Part shown: one piece after another, positions 24,201-36,044 of the stretch
Layout of the letters: every line of letters begins with the position of its first letter
Position numbering within the stretch: position 1 is the stretch's first letter
Origin: Xylocopa sonorina
Taxonomy: Eukaryota; Arthropoda; Insecta; Hymenoptera; Apidae
Assembly (NCBI RefSeq): GCF_050948175.1
Contig: NC_135194.1
Coordinates: 14,066,033 to 14,130,032, forward strand
Direction: 5' to 3'
DNA length: 64,000 nucleotides
Position numbers and translations under genes: made by a program
Notes under the pieces: generated by a model
What the model was told of the DNA's origin: nothing
The model's database searches: none
Seen by the model: only the letters and a program-made list of their open reading frames with translations

Positions 24201-26206
24201 GAGAATTTCAGCCGAGAGCGCCTTATACTCCCTCGAATAAATCTCCTCCGATTTATTCTTCGGTTATCATTTCCTTTTTTCCTCTTTCCCGATCATTCGT
24301 CGGTAGCGAAGGAACTCTCGTCTCTCGTTAATCCGTCGACGTTCAATATTTAGATAGATTGCGTGCCCAACGAGCGACAGCCGCGAGGCGTCGATCTCGC
24401 GATATCGTAGAAAAGAAAAGCGGATCGAATAATATCCCGGTCAATTTCGAACGCATACGATCCGTCCACTCGAAACAGCCGTGGAAAAGGCGCGAGGGTG
24501 TCGCGCGAGGCAGCGCGAGCGATCGACGCGCGCGCCACCAATTAACCGTGAAATTACACCTCCGGAATATAACCGATGGCGAAACGAAACGTTTATTACA
24601 TTCCGCCGCGGCGTAATTAACGCGGTCCCCGCACGTATTACGGGACGCGACGCAATTAATGGTATATTTTCGCGATTCTTTACCCGCCTCCCACGCCCGC
24701 CACCGATGACGAACCCAGCCAATTACCCACCTGAAGTAATCCGCGCAACGCGCTGCTAAAACACGCGGTGGCAGGGGGGTGGATGGCGTAACGGACGAAA
24801 TTACAACCGAGTTCGCAACAGCGGAATCGTCCTCGTTCGTTGGTTAATTAAACAGGTGCCGGGTATCGACGACCGTTGTCGTTTCGCGGGGGAGGATTAA
24901 TCGTCGAGCGCTAATCCCGGCTGATCCGCGGCCCTCGATGGACCTACACGGTCGTCGCGAGGTCTCGTGTACACAAGATTGTTGCGGTTAATGGGCGGCG
25001 CGCGTTCAGCCCACCGACGCGGGGCTTCGGACGATTGCGGGCCCCGGCTCTTTGGTAATTTAATGTTTCCACGGCAATCCACTTAGCATCCTAACGCAGA
25101 TCCCTCTCCGAGGCACGCTTCCGGGTGCTAGGCTTGCAGCGTGTATAGGTACGACTACTTCTGCGCTCACACCGGCTGGACCGGGCGTAATTGCCGTGAT
25201 CGTTGGGACAGAATTGCTGGCCGCGTGCGGTTTTCGCGGCCGCCCTGGATCGATTCCGTCGCGAAGGGGATGCTTTCGCGATACGATTCGACGGTCTGTA
25301 GTCGTACAGTTAGTTTCAAAGGGTTAGTTTTTAAAAGGTTTTTAGAGGGTGGTTAGAGAAGGGAGGCAAGAGGAGAAACGTCGCAGCGATTCGATGCGCT
25401 TTAGTTAGATAAATTATTACATTTCTGATTAAATAAGAGAGATTCTGTAAATGTTGACGTAACCGTTCATTTGTTCCTGGAAGGTTGACAGAGCGCGAGA
25501 GACAGATGGTCGATGCTTGCGTAAGATGCTTCGAATGAAGGTAACGCTCGTCCCTGATTCGCTGGGGAAAGAAGAATACAAATTTGATGGAGCGTAACCG
25601 AACTGTCTCTCGGAGTCAGCTGAACAAGATTAATTCCCTCGACTCAATTAACCCGCATCGATGGGGAAAAAGAAGGAGAGGAGAATTGTGGATGAGCGAG
25701 GGGGAGGAAGGGAACGCGAGAGAAAACAGATAGAAATCACAAGGACGAGGGAGCGAAATACGGTTTCCTAACGTGGAGCGGAAAGTTTCTTTTGCCCCGA
25801 CGCTTGCTGATCTTACTCGAGACGACCAGATCTCTGGTAATTAATTACTCGAAGATGAGAACTCGCGCGATGAAATTTTTATCACGCGACACGATCGCAG
25901 AGTCGACTCGACGCCCTTCATCCCCTGCGCGAGTTTCCAATCTTTCTTGTCTTTTCTCGTTTCGCATATATGTATGCGCGCGAGTATAAAGCAAGAGAGA
26001 TAAAGTAAGGGGCGGAAGACGGAAGCACAATACGTTCTCGATCGAGACCCGTATACTCACTATCTTGGAAGTCGAAGGGGATGTATGTCGTCGAATGGCG
26101 GACGATGTCGGCGACCAGGAGGAACTCCTTAATCTTTCATCAATTCCCTTAATTAACCGGCAACAATGGACCGCGGACGCTCGTTCGATCCTCCCGAGGG
26201 ACTCGA
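21245..26206. other. No assignable gene, 21.2-26.2 kb
   Basis: I see no supportable gene. Frames at 21585-22061, 22926-23459 and 23644-23928 are open but lack domains and splice support. A minus-strand donor-like site (GTGAGT) at 26059-26060 follows a short open segment and is discussed under findings. The rest is CpG-rich DNA interspersed with TTAATTA strings and a GGC repeat. Confidence 0.5.
21893..21917. repeat. GGC/CGG trinucleotide repeat
   Basis: A short interrupted run of CGG units within a very CpG-rich patch, followed at about 21988-21998 by a poly-A tract. It encodes Gly or Ala/Pro runs depending on frame, but no real gene uses them as far as I can see. Confidence 0.7.
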
Positions 26207-26232
26207 CTCTCTCTCTCTCTCTCTCTCTCTCT
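26207..26232. repeat. CT dinucleotide microsatellite
   Basis: About 13 CT units. The run continues into CCTTCTTTCCCTCAG, which resembles a strong plus-strand splice acceptor at about 26246, but the bases after it do not start a recognisable exon. Confidence 0.85.
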
Positions 26233-29200
26233 CCTTCTTTCCCTCAGCTGGCTTCCAGACATTCCTCCTCTAACCGGGACGTATTGCTCTGCCGTTGAAA
26301 TCAGACGTCGTGGCCAGAGTCCGTGAAAGAACCCTTCGGGAGATGTTTTCAGGCCAGATGCAGCCGACTGCTTCTGCTACCCTTTGTGGCAGCGGAACGA
26401 TGTTCCGCTATCGAATCTGTCGATGATGGCCACCGTCCAGTGAGCGTGATACGGTGTAAATAAAGGGATATAAGGTTTACAGGGGCGTGGCGTGTTTGAG
26501 TCGCTCCTCGAATCGACGGGTCGCTTCGAAGATGTATTATTCGTTCTCTGCATTCCGTCTGAGCATCGCTGAAACAGTTTTTCAACGCTTCGCCAATAAC
26601 GGAATAATAATTTCTTGGATGGATTCTTTACGATAGACGATCGCGGAAGCAGATATAACGATATCAGCCGTCGTCGTTCTAAAGGAATTTCTTCGACTAT
26701 CTCGAGAGCAGTTTCAAGGGGAAAAAATACGGCTGAATATAATACATTCTCCGCTTCGCCAGTCCCTATAGATTATCGATAAGATTGGGACCACGACTGG
26801 ACCACTTCCGAGCGGTACGTTCCCGAGTGCTCGACCCATTTCGCGAGCTCGTTACCTTTATCGCTGTCTCTCTCGTGGACTCGCCAAGTCGAGTGGGTCC
26901 GGCCAGCGAGAGTACGAATTTTTCTCGGGCGACGACGGTTTTAAGACGATTTCTATCCAAACGTAACTTCTTTTCTAACTTCCCTGCCCCCTGAATCTTC
27001 GGACAGCCACCCATTAAAATTGATCTTCAAACTTTTCTCAACCCCTTCCGTCCTTTCTCTTCTTTCTCCCCGACGCCTGTCCTTTTCTTTCCGCTTTCTG
27101 CTGCCACTGTTCTCCGAGAGTATACGATTTACCAATATTAGTTAATTACAACGTTGACAATCTTCTCCGACCGTTCGCAAAGTTCTCCAATGCTCCGGCA
27201 CTGGCAGCTTTTAAAAAACATGCCGCGCGTGCCAGTGTGCCAGGTCTCGAGTTTCAACGGGGGTTGAAGTGCATTGTGTAACTAACACGCCGCGGGTTAA
27301 TGGAATTTTGCCGCTTTATCGACTCAAAGATCAAGCCAAATCGGCCAACTTTCTCTCGCCCAACTAGGGGCAGGGGAATCCCGTTCACAGGCTGCGCCTC
27401 TGTGTTGGAACGTTTTGTAAAAAAAAGTTCTCCAACAGTTTATTTACGGTCGCGTAACGTTGAGAGATATTCGTGTGGAATGTTTTTCAAAGTTCGAGCA
27501 CGGATTTGAGGATCCGCTTCCCGTTTCATGGTCCATTGCGAGACAGCTCGGGGTATCTCCGAGTTGAAGGGTTGAATTTCTTCGGAAACGTCCGCGCGCC
27601 CCGCGAGAACGGTTGGCACCGCGCCCGCGTCCGCAGCTATCACCCTCTCGTTCCGAATGCGAGCCGCGAACGCGATAAAAAAGCTTGACAATTAAACGAG
27701 CGACTTTATTAAAACGCGTCGCAGCTGCGCCGCCGCAAAAACGCCGCTATTTTTTCTCCCGACGATCGCCACGGGGAAAAAGGGGGATGATCCGACGCGC
27801 TCGGTTTGTCCGGCGCCGACCCAATTTCGGTCGGAAAACCGCGTCGTTCTGGCTGGTCCCGGGCATCCCAACGTTCTCATCCGATTATTCGCGAAAAATT
27901 CGCGATAGTCGACGGGTGAAACTATCCACCTACGAACTAGGGGGTAGGACCAAGCCAATTTCGATGCAAAAGTTTCGCTGCGTATTAAACATTGCCACCC
28001 CCTCGTTGCATCTATTCGCAGCGATAGATGCACACTTATAATCCAGTGCAAAGTCGCGAGACTCCTCGTCCCGTTCCACCGAGTGATCGTCCAATTACTT
28101 GGAGAAGAACAACGTTCGAAAAAGAAGCTGCTCCACGGAACTCCCTTGCGAAACTCTCGGGGGAGGCGAGACTCGACGGATTCGCCTAATCCAGGATCCC
28201 GAATTAATCGAACTGTCGGATTATCTGAAATAATAGCCGGCGCGGCGCTGAAACCTTCGCCGTTCTGCAACACCGGCAGCCCTCTTGCAAGTTTAACGAC
28301 GCCGCTTCAGCCGGGAGCATGCTCCCCGATTTTCCGCCGCGTCGTATCGAGGCGGAAGCGGCGATGTCCGTGAACGCGGATGCCGCATTTGCCGAGCTAG
28401 ATTGATTTTGATGGATGAAGATTCGACGTGCACGGCTTCTTCTTGCCTTCGCGCTACGAGTGCCTCGCTATTCCTCCGCGTTTTTTTCTAATTCCTTCGA
28501 TGATCCGCGCGCCAGATGCCCGCCGACTGTTTCAGAGAGCCGATCAGAGGCGGGGCTGTCTGGGTCAATGAGATGTGCATAGCGGAGGAACGTTCCCGCG
28601 GAGCTTTTATTGGAGATTTCAGCCCGCTCACGGGCTGTTACACGCGTCAGAACATGATCTATGGGACGTGATTGCGGACTCAACCGTGGTATTCGCGATG
28701 GACGAAACTGCGGTCGAGTTTTTCCACCGCGCCGGAAGAAATATTGGATATTTATTACACCTGGGGATCGTGAAATGCTTCGCGAGAGGTGCGAACAGCG
28801 AGAATTTGACGATTTTTATAAAGATCAATGGAACCAGCAGCGTGTTTTACGCTTCATACGTTTTTTTTTCTCTTTCAGAAAATAATTAGTTAGATTTATT
28901 AGAATTTCATTAGAGAAACCGACGTCGAATGGTTTGGAAGAGGGACGAAAAAGTTGCTCTTCATTAAGTCGCGGATATGGAAAATGGAACGTGGATGAAT
29001 ATCAGAGAACTCGTGCATTTTCGAAACACGAAAACCATCGGCCGTCCCCTCTTGCACTTTTATTTCCGACGCGTTCTCGATGGACAGTAACGTCGGTTTT
29101 AATTAATGGAAAAAGAACGACGAGCGGGTGTATCGCGGTATCGCGACGCACTTCCGACGGAGGCGATGTTCCCCCATGAAAATTCCACGAGGTCCTCCCC

Positions 29201-30441
29201 GGTGCACGGAACGACGCGCTCTCTTTTTTTCTCTCTCCTCTTTTTTCCCCCACCGCGTCGCGGCGGATATGTATCGCTGTTCATACGCCGCCGGCCAGAA
29301 TGGTTTTTTCCCAATTTACAATTTCGTCCTGCTCGTTTTACGAGAGCATAAAGCGATCATAAATTTCGTTGCTCGTGGCTAGCGCCTGCGACTGTCCGCC
29401 GTTGCGCGACGCTTCCGCGTTAATAAATAAAATTCATTCTCATCTGAAAATACCCATAAAGGCGTAACGGTATTTCTTGGCGATGCGAGAGACGTTTAAA
29501 GGGGAAAAAGCTTCGAGAACGGTAATCTCCTCTCGCGTCGCTTCAATTCCGATGTCTCGCAGGATGCAACGCGGCAGCCGCGAAATTTACTCAAAAGAAA
29601 GGACCTTCGAACGCTCGTTTTTATCCCCGTAACTAGGCTACGCTCAATTCCAACGCGTTATACACGCTCGGTGATTTATCATACCGAGAGGATTTAGTTT
29701 TTGCGTCACGAATTTTAACGCGCGTGTACGAAACATGTCGAAATTGGGTTCCGCGCGAATCGCTGACCGTTCTGGTTTCTCGATGATGTATCGACACGAG
29801 TGTCACGGGATGTTTCGAGCCCAAGTCCAGTCCCGAAAATCCGCCGGTCGCAAACAAATCGTCATCCAGGAGTGAGCGGACGAACGGGGCCAGCGACAGA
29901 TAAACCGTACGTAGGGGAAACATTAATAGATTCATACTGGTTGGTCGCGTGGATCGTTGTTAACGACGTTTTCGCGCGTTTTATCTCTATTTTCCGAGCG
30001 CGTGAATACCTCGCGCGACGCATTCGAATGTGTGCGCGTCTCTTGTGTCTGGCAACACCCGGTGATTCTCGAACGAACGCGCTTCGCGACCCTATATCAA
30101 ATGGCTGGTCATAATACGTGGTTAAATAATGAAAACGCGGGTACAGCCAACCATTTACCTGGTGTACTTTGTTCACCCAGGAATCTCTGCGTTTTTGTTA
30201 CCGCTGGATGCGCGATTTCGCGTTCGTTAAATCTACGAATGGTTCTTTCCAGGGGTGAAAAACGCGACTGGAGCACCGACAGCTTTAAAATACAGACGCG
30301 AGGCTGTTCGACTTTAAAGCTGGAAGCCGCTACGGTGAGGGGGTGACGAAAATTCCGTGGAATTCCGTGCAATTCCCTGGATAACGTCCGACTTAATGTC
30401 ATCGAGATTCGCGGGGATTGTCGCGCGCAATTATTGCTGGC
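26233..30441. other. No assignable gene, 26.2-30.4 kb
   Basis: I see no supportable gene or RNA here. The longest frame is 27692-28273 on the minus strand (about 193 codons); its peptide shows no domain and no typical exon borders. A strong acceptor-like tract ends at about 28879 on the plus strand but is followed at once by stop-rich A/T sequence. Confidence 0.5.
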
Positions 30442-30480
<39 letters not shown>

Positions 30481-30481
30481 A
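30442..30481. repeat. GA dinucleotide microsatellite
   Basis: Forty bases of GA with one AA interruption. The Arg-Glu-rich frame that crosses it (30434-30640) is produced by the repeat and is not annotated as a gene. Confidence 0.88.
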
Positions 30482-30940
30482 CGACGCCGCGCGTCGCGCG
30501 GACGGTTAAGTAGTTGGCGGGAACAGGATCGCTTGGAATTAGAAAACGCAGTCGATAAGTGGCTTCGACAGTGTCAGCTCGAACAACGTGGACGGCGATT
30601 ACGGCGCCCGTTCCGGGAATGCCTTCCATTAGAGAAATAATGGCACGACGGTCGAGGATTTTCATGGGGGATTAGAATCCCCTGTTAGCCGAGCTTGGCG
30701 ATGAATCTGGACCGGCGCAGCTTCGTTCCCTTCGCCCGGGACGTTAACGCGAGATAACAACGTCGTGTATAATAAAATTCGCCGGTAAATCCGCGAGTTA
30801 TTCGCGGCGGACGGGTGTCTGTTATGCGGAAAAACACGTAGAAACGGGAGCAGAACGATACACGGGAATTAAGGAGAGGACTACGCGGTCGAGATAGAGC
30901 GGTGCGCCTGACCGTGCACTCGGTTGTTCTACTGCGGCCG

Positions 30941-30992
30941 CTTATACCAGTGATACACTGGCCGCGGTCTGAGCGCGGCCAAGTAGTATAAG
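30941..30992. other. Contiguous three-stem inverted-repeat structure
   Basis: The outer arms CTTATAC (30941-30947) and GTATAAG (30986-30992) are exact inverted copies. Directly inside them are hairpin CAGTG-ATA-CACTG (30948-30960) and hairpin GCCGCG-GTCTGAG-CGCGGC (30961-30979), followed by a six-base linker. The three stems abut without gaps, as in a three-way junction. It lacks the A and B box sequences and acceptor stem of a tRNA. It could form in RNA or as a cruciform in DNA. The function is unknown and chance is possible. Confidence 0.5.
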
Positions 30993-33900
30993 CCCTTTAC
31001 GTGTCAGACGTTAGAATACAAGACAGAATTATTCAGCGCACCGCGAGCGTACCAGGGAAATCCTCCAGGTCCGTGGAACTAAAAGCAACCAAAGACCCGA
31101 GGGAAATAGATTTTCATTTTCCCCTAGAAAATTCAGACCGTCTGTCATTCGTTTTTTGAAATTATACCAAGAACCTAGCTGTTCTACCGTTTTGTATTCA
31201 TCCCCTTGTACGCTCGCGGTAGTCCACGATTTATTCCCAGTAATTGTACACGAAGTAAGGATGATAATAATACTTGGCTGGTAAACAGTCGAACGCGAAG
31301 GAACCCGGTCGCGTCGCCTCCTAATTGCTCGAGACGTTTAATCACCGCCAGGACCCGGTATCTGCATCCTGCCATATGCGTCTGTCCCAGGAAGCCAGCC
31401 TCCGCGCGTCTATGCATTCGCCGCACGGTGAACGGACGCGTCTCGTCCTCCCCTTCGAGTCTGTGCATTTATCAGGCTCCAAGGAGGCGGACGGTGCCGT
31501 CGTGCAAAGCCACCAGCCGGCAGCCAGGCGATTGGCCGCCGGTCTCAGGTGTCGCAGACTGCATATCGTTCGACTGATCGACCATACGAGGTCCCTCGCA
31601 GCCAGCTCGACCCATTGTAACCAGTTGGGACGTCCCTGCCGCTGTCGTTCACGACCTGACACCTACGCGAGGCTCTGTCTTGTCGACGCCTCGCGAGACT
31701 ATGGCCGATGTTCGGAGAAAAGCCCAAGGGAGGCGGATGGCATTGTCACCGGTAACATCGGTTCAATTCTGAGAGCCGTCGACGGGGAACGACGCTGTTC
31801 CTGCTGTTCTTCTCCCCAGGAATTCGATGCTTCCTGGATATCTCGTTCTCTATCGGACGCAAATCGTTCGCGGAGCTTCGTATCGAAAAGAGGAACGTTT
31901 CTCTATTAGTTTTTCGAGGTATTTCGTATTCGCTTCGACTCGAAGCGAGAAACGATCCTCATTTTTCAAAGCAGGAAGCGCACGCCGCCGACCGTGTCGC
32001 GAAAGTGCCGAGCATTTTCGTCCAATTGCTCCCGAACGGAAGAGAGAGTCTCGCGGTCGGTTGCTCCTGGAAGGGGCGTTCCACTTAAAGTTACCAGAAG
32101 TGTCACATAGTTGGCCCGGCTATCTCTGTCGGCGTTAATTAGAAAATAATTAAGCGCCGCAATTTCCTGCATCCTTAATTAGTGGAATGCGTAATTATAG
32201 GACGCGGCGAAGGGGCGAGCGGCGATGACCGTGCAAGAATAGCCGCGGATGGTCGAGCTTTCGCTACCACGCGCTATTTTAGGCGGCGATATTATAAGTT
32301 GCCCGTATAAATAGGCGACCAACCCTCGTCGTACCTGCGTGGACTGCCTTTAAATAATTCTCAGCTGCATAGCAGTCGCTCGCCTTGACCAGGCACGCTT
32401 TGGACCTCCTTTGAGGGTGTTTTTTTACCCCTTTGAAAAGAATGCGTTTTAAAATGAAGATGAAATCTTATAAAACGTCGCAACGGAAACTAATTATACC
32501 GCAGCGTACGAATATTCCTTTCAACCACCGCAGTCTCGCGATCTATTATGCTTCTTGCCGTCCAATGGTACCAACTGTCCGCAAATGAAAACTGCGGACG
32601 AAGCGCTGGCTACTCCGCGACGGCTTTCGTCGAAACAAGCTCGAAGATTTGTAACTTTCGATCTGATTCCAAGTTACGACCGCTTCCTGGGAACGTTTCT
32701 AACTCGGATTTGTGTACAGCCACCCAGTCTACCCCCCTCGAACAATTACGGGAAATTCGCTGGATGGTCCGTCGCTAATAATTTCGGTAGTTATCCATTC
32801 TATTTCTCGCTCACGGAGACAGTTCGATCCGAATTGATGCGGATAACGGCGTTAGCCGGAGTTGGGAAGTGCGAAACTCGAGGATAATTAATGCACTGCG
32901 AGATCCACCGATGAAGTTCCACCGCTAACAGTCACACCTCGTCTGTCTCTTACAATATTCCAACTTTCGTCTATTTAAAGTCGACACGATTCACTGCTGA
33001 ATCTCCTTCGAATCTTGACGGATGAGAAAATACAAAAAATCTGGCAGAGATTCGAAACTCCTATCAAAGTGTATTCCCGTAGTTCCAAGAGAATCGAACA
33101 TCACCACGACGACGTTCACGTGGGAAACCGCGATTCAACAGTTCCCTTCAGCAACCAGGAAGGGTTATTTATTCAAAGCAACCGGGAAATGAATGCGAAC
33201 GAAATGCATTCGACGTCACTTTGCGGATTCGTCGATATACAAGAAACTGTCCCAGGGCTCTGCAATAGCTTCTCCTCCTGCGTCCTCTTTCCACGTAGCT
33301 GGTCGCGGTGGCTCGAAGCGTGCGAACGCGTCGGTGTGGTCAACTAAGACGAGCGAACGGGACTCGAGGCTGATCGAGAATTATAGTCGTCGTCTCGAAT
33401 CCCAGCGCTGTCGTTTATATCAGTTACCCGGAGCGAAGAATCTTCCCGGGGGTGAGCTCCGTCCACGGTCTCCGCTTCCCGGATTACCGCCGCTTCGACG
33501 TCGGATCGATCCTGGGGAAATTGACGTTGACGCGCTAAGCGATTCGTCGCGGAGAGGAGAAGCGGAGTAATCAGCTGTGGTTCGCGAGCGGGTAACTTTG
33601 GTTACTTTGCTTTCGCCAAGAATCAAGATGGATCGCGAGACGTACTTTTTCTCGAACAACAAAGATTATTGACGTTGAGAAAGCGTGCAGTTCGGGGGAT
33701 GAAAGTTGTAGTCTTGGAAGCAGGCGGAGTTGTATCCTTGAGACTTTAGAACGACGCCAGGCTATAGAGAGACCCTGCGTCCTCTGGGACTCGAGGGTTC
33801 CTGCAATCGCAGAATTTAAGGTCAAGGATTCTAGAGTCGCGGGGTTCCAAGATTTATAGCCGCTTAAATCCGCGCCGCCTGAATTCTACAACCGTACAGC

Positions 33901-36010
33901 CAGATACCCCACGGTTCAAGGTCTAAATCCGAAACGCTAAACCCACCGCTATCGCGAGCTCGCGGAACTAACGACTGGGCGACCCTTCCGCCACGAGCGC
34001 CGCCATATCGTTCATATCGTTTGAAACAGCACCGAGGAGTAAGTGCCGCTGTCGTGTTTGCGGCGTTATATTCACGCGAACCGACGTGGATTCATGCGTT
34101 CGTGCCCAGGCCGTTCTCACGGAAGAAAACCAGCCGAGATCGATGTGGGAGGAGAAAAAAAGGAGGACCAGCGACGGGGGTGAAGCTCGCCGCGGCAGAT
34201 AACCGGGTCCCGTTCTTTATCGTGGCTCGCGATAAATTACTCGGATGAGATTGTTATGTCGAGGCGCTATATCCAGCGGCAGCTATAACAAGTGGCTCGC
34301 AGGGCGCGCTTCCCGGTTCTTTGAGGCGGGACGCGACGGTGGAGGACCTGGCGCTCCATACGATACTGTATAATGAATTCCAGTAACCCAGTCCTTGGTT
34401 CATCCTCCTCGTTTCGCCCGTCGCTCGTCGGTTGCATTAATAAACGCCAGAGCAGGCGAGGGCGTACTAATCGGAGCGGAGAGATGAATATTCAGTTATC
34501 GCGAAGAATGTCGAGAGAATCGGACTCGAGTGGCTTCTGGTGTAAACAGCTCGCGCCGGTTTTACCACCACCGGCTGTTCCCGTGTCAATTACTCTGTCA
34601 CGCGATCGCTGCGACACGATAGCGCGCGCCCGCCCGCGAAAGAGAGACGAGGGAGGTTAATGGAGCAAAGCGGGTGTGGAGCGACCGATCGAGGAACCGC
34701 GTCGCGCGTTCTTTCGTGAATGGGCCGCGAGGGTGTCTTTCCGCGGCATCTATTCGCTACGTGAGAATCCGTTCCCGCGAAGAATTGTGAAAGGGTGCTT
34801 TCAACAGGGCAGCGTGGAGTCTAAATACACCGTGTCGAGGCGCTTAGCCGATTTTTCGTTCGGATTATTTGTGTACCTACGTGTGGATATCTTTTGGGCT
34901 TGGCGGATTTTTGATCAGCTTTGACGACGAAAGGGGTGAGACTTGGAATTCTCGAGTGAATACTTACAATTCGATTTCTGTTCAGCTTCAACAGATAGTC
35001 GCGGCGGTTCCAAGCGGGTGCAGCGACCGCCCCCCCAGTGCGTTCGACTGGAAAGTCGGTTTTTCGAACCGCAATCGCGTCAAAGAAATGATAAGAATAA
35101 TGCTCGCAACGGCGACAACTGCTGGGCTTGACTGGAATAAATATTCCGATCATCCGCTGTCTGTATTCCCCGTGAATATCTACTGCAACGAGTCTGGAAC
35201 AACTGTTCCACTTACGGCTGATTGATTGCATTAACTAGGTGATCAATACCTGGGAATATATATAGGGAATAATCGCGCAAAGTTATTTTCTATCCATGCC
35301 TGGCAAAGGTTTCACTTTGGAAGCTCCGTTTCACTGCTCCCCGTGCGTGGCACGATTTTTTTCTTCTTTCAACCCTCTATAATTGCATCGTATTCTCGCT
35401 ATTATTTCTTTCGCTCGATCAGAAAAGTATAACGCGTACATCTTTTCTATAATAATTAATAGAAACGCTGAAGTTACTAACGATGTGCATTGGGAGCCGC
35501 GTCTGATCACGGAAAATGATTACCACCCTTGTAGATATTCGAATCCACGGTCTGTTTCTCTCCGCGACGATACTCGTGGAGATTCGAAAGCGCGGGAGAC
35601 GTCGAGGGACGTCCGCGACGCGGTGGTAGCCGCAGGGGTGATTTAATTAGTATTCCGATCGTGCGTGATTTCAGTCGAAATGTCTTGTCCCTCGTAGCCA
35701 GCCAGGGCCTTCCCCTACGGGACACGTACACCGCATCCGGATGCGCGTCACGGCGCATACGCGTATCGCCGTTGGTCGATGTAGACAGGACCAACCGATA
35801 GGTATCTGGCCGTGTGCGCCGATATGGAGTGCACTTCCGGCATGCAGGACGTTATCAAATATTCAACAAGCGACGGAGGTCGGCCGATGACGCTCTGGAG
35901 AGGGGTTCGATCAGTAGCGTCCGCTCGGAGCTACTCGAAGCCCTGCCCGTTTCCAATGGAATTTATATCGGCGTTTCATTTTTTTTTTCACCCATCTACC
36001 CATCGTCGCT
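30993..36010. other. No assignable gene, 31.0-36.0 kb
   Basis: I see no supportable gene. The block 31190-31910 is open in several frames on both strands and is poor in the A/T strings found elsewhere, so it looks coding-like, but none of the peptides is recognisable. A TATA-like element at 32306-32314 is listed separately. The rest is intergenic-looking or intronic DNA. Confidence 0.45.
32306..32314 (+). promoter_or_regulatory. Candidate TATA box
   Basis: TATAAATAG is a close match to the insect TATA consensus, preceded by a second A/T-rich element. A start site would be expected near 32336, where no strong initiator (TCAGT-like) is seen. The first downstream ATG with a fair context is at about 32441 and opens only a 48-codon unrecognised frame. 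The element may be chance. Confidence 0.25.
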
Positions 36011-36044
36011 CGTCTCTTTCTCTCCCTCTCTCTCTTTCTCTCTT
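36011..36044. repeat. CT-rich imperfect microsatellite
   Basis: An imperfect run of CT and TTC units about 34 bases long. It could act as a pyrimidine tract on the plus strand, but no AG-bounded exon follows that I can support. Confidence 0.7.

Noticed and set aside
27692..28273. 193-codon minus-strand open frame
   Set aside because: No recognisable domain or conserved motif and no exon borders; treated as chance.
30434..30640. Arg-Glu-rich plus-strand frame
   Set aside because: It is generated by the GA microsatellite at 30442-30481.
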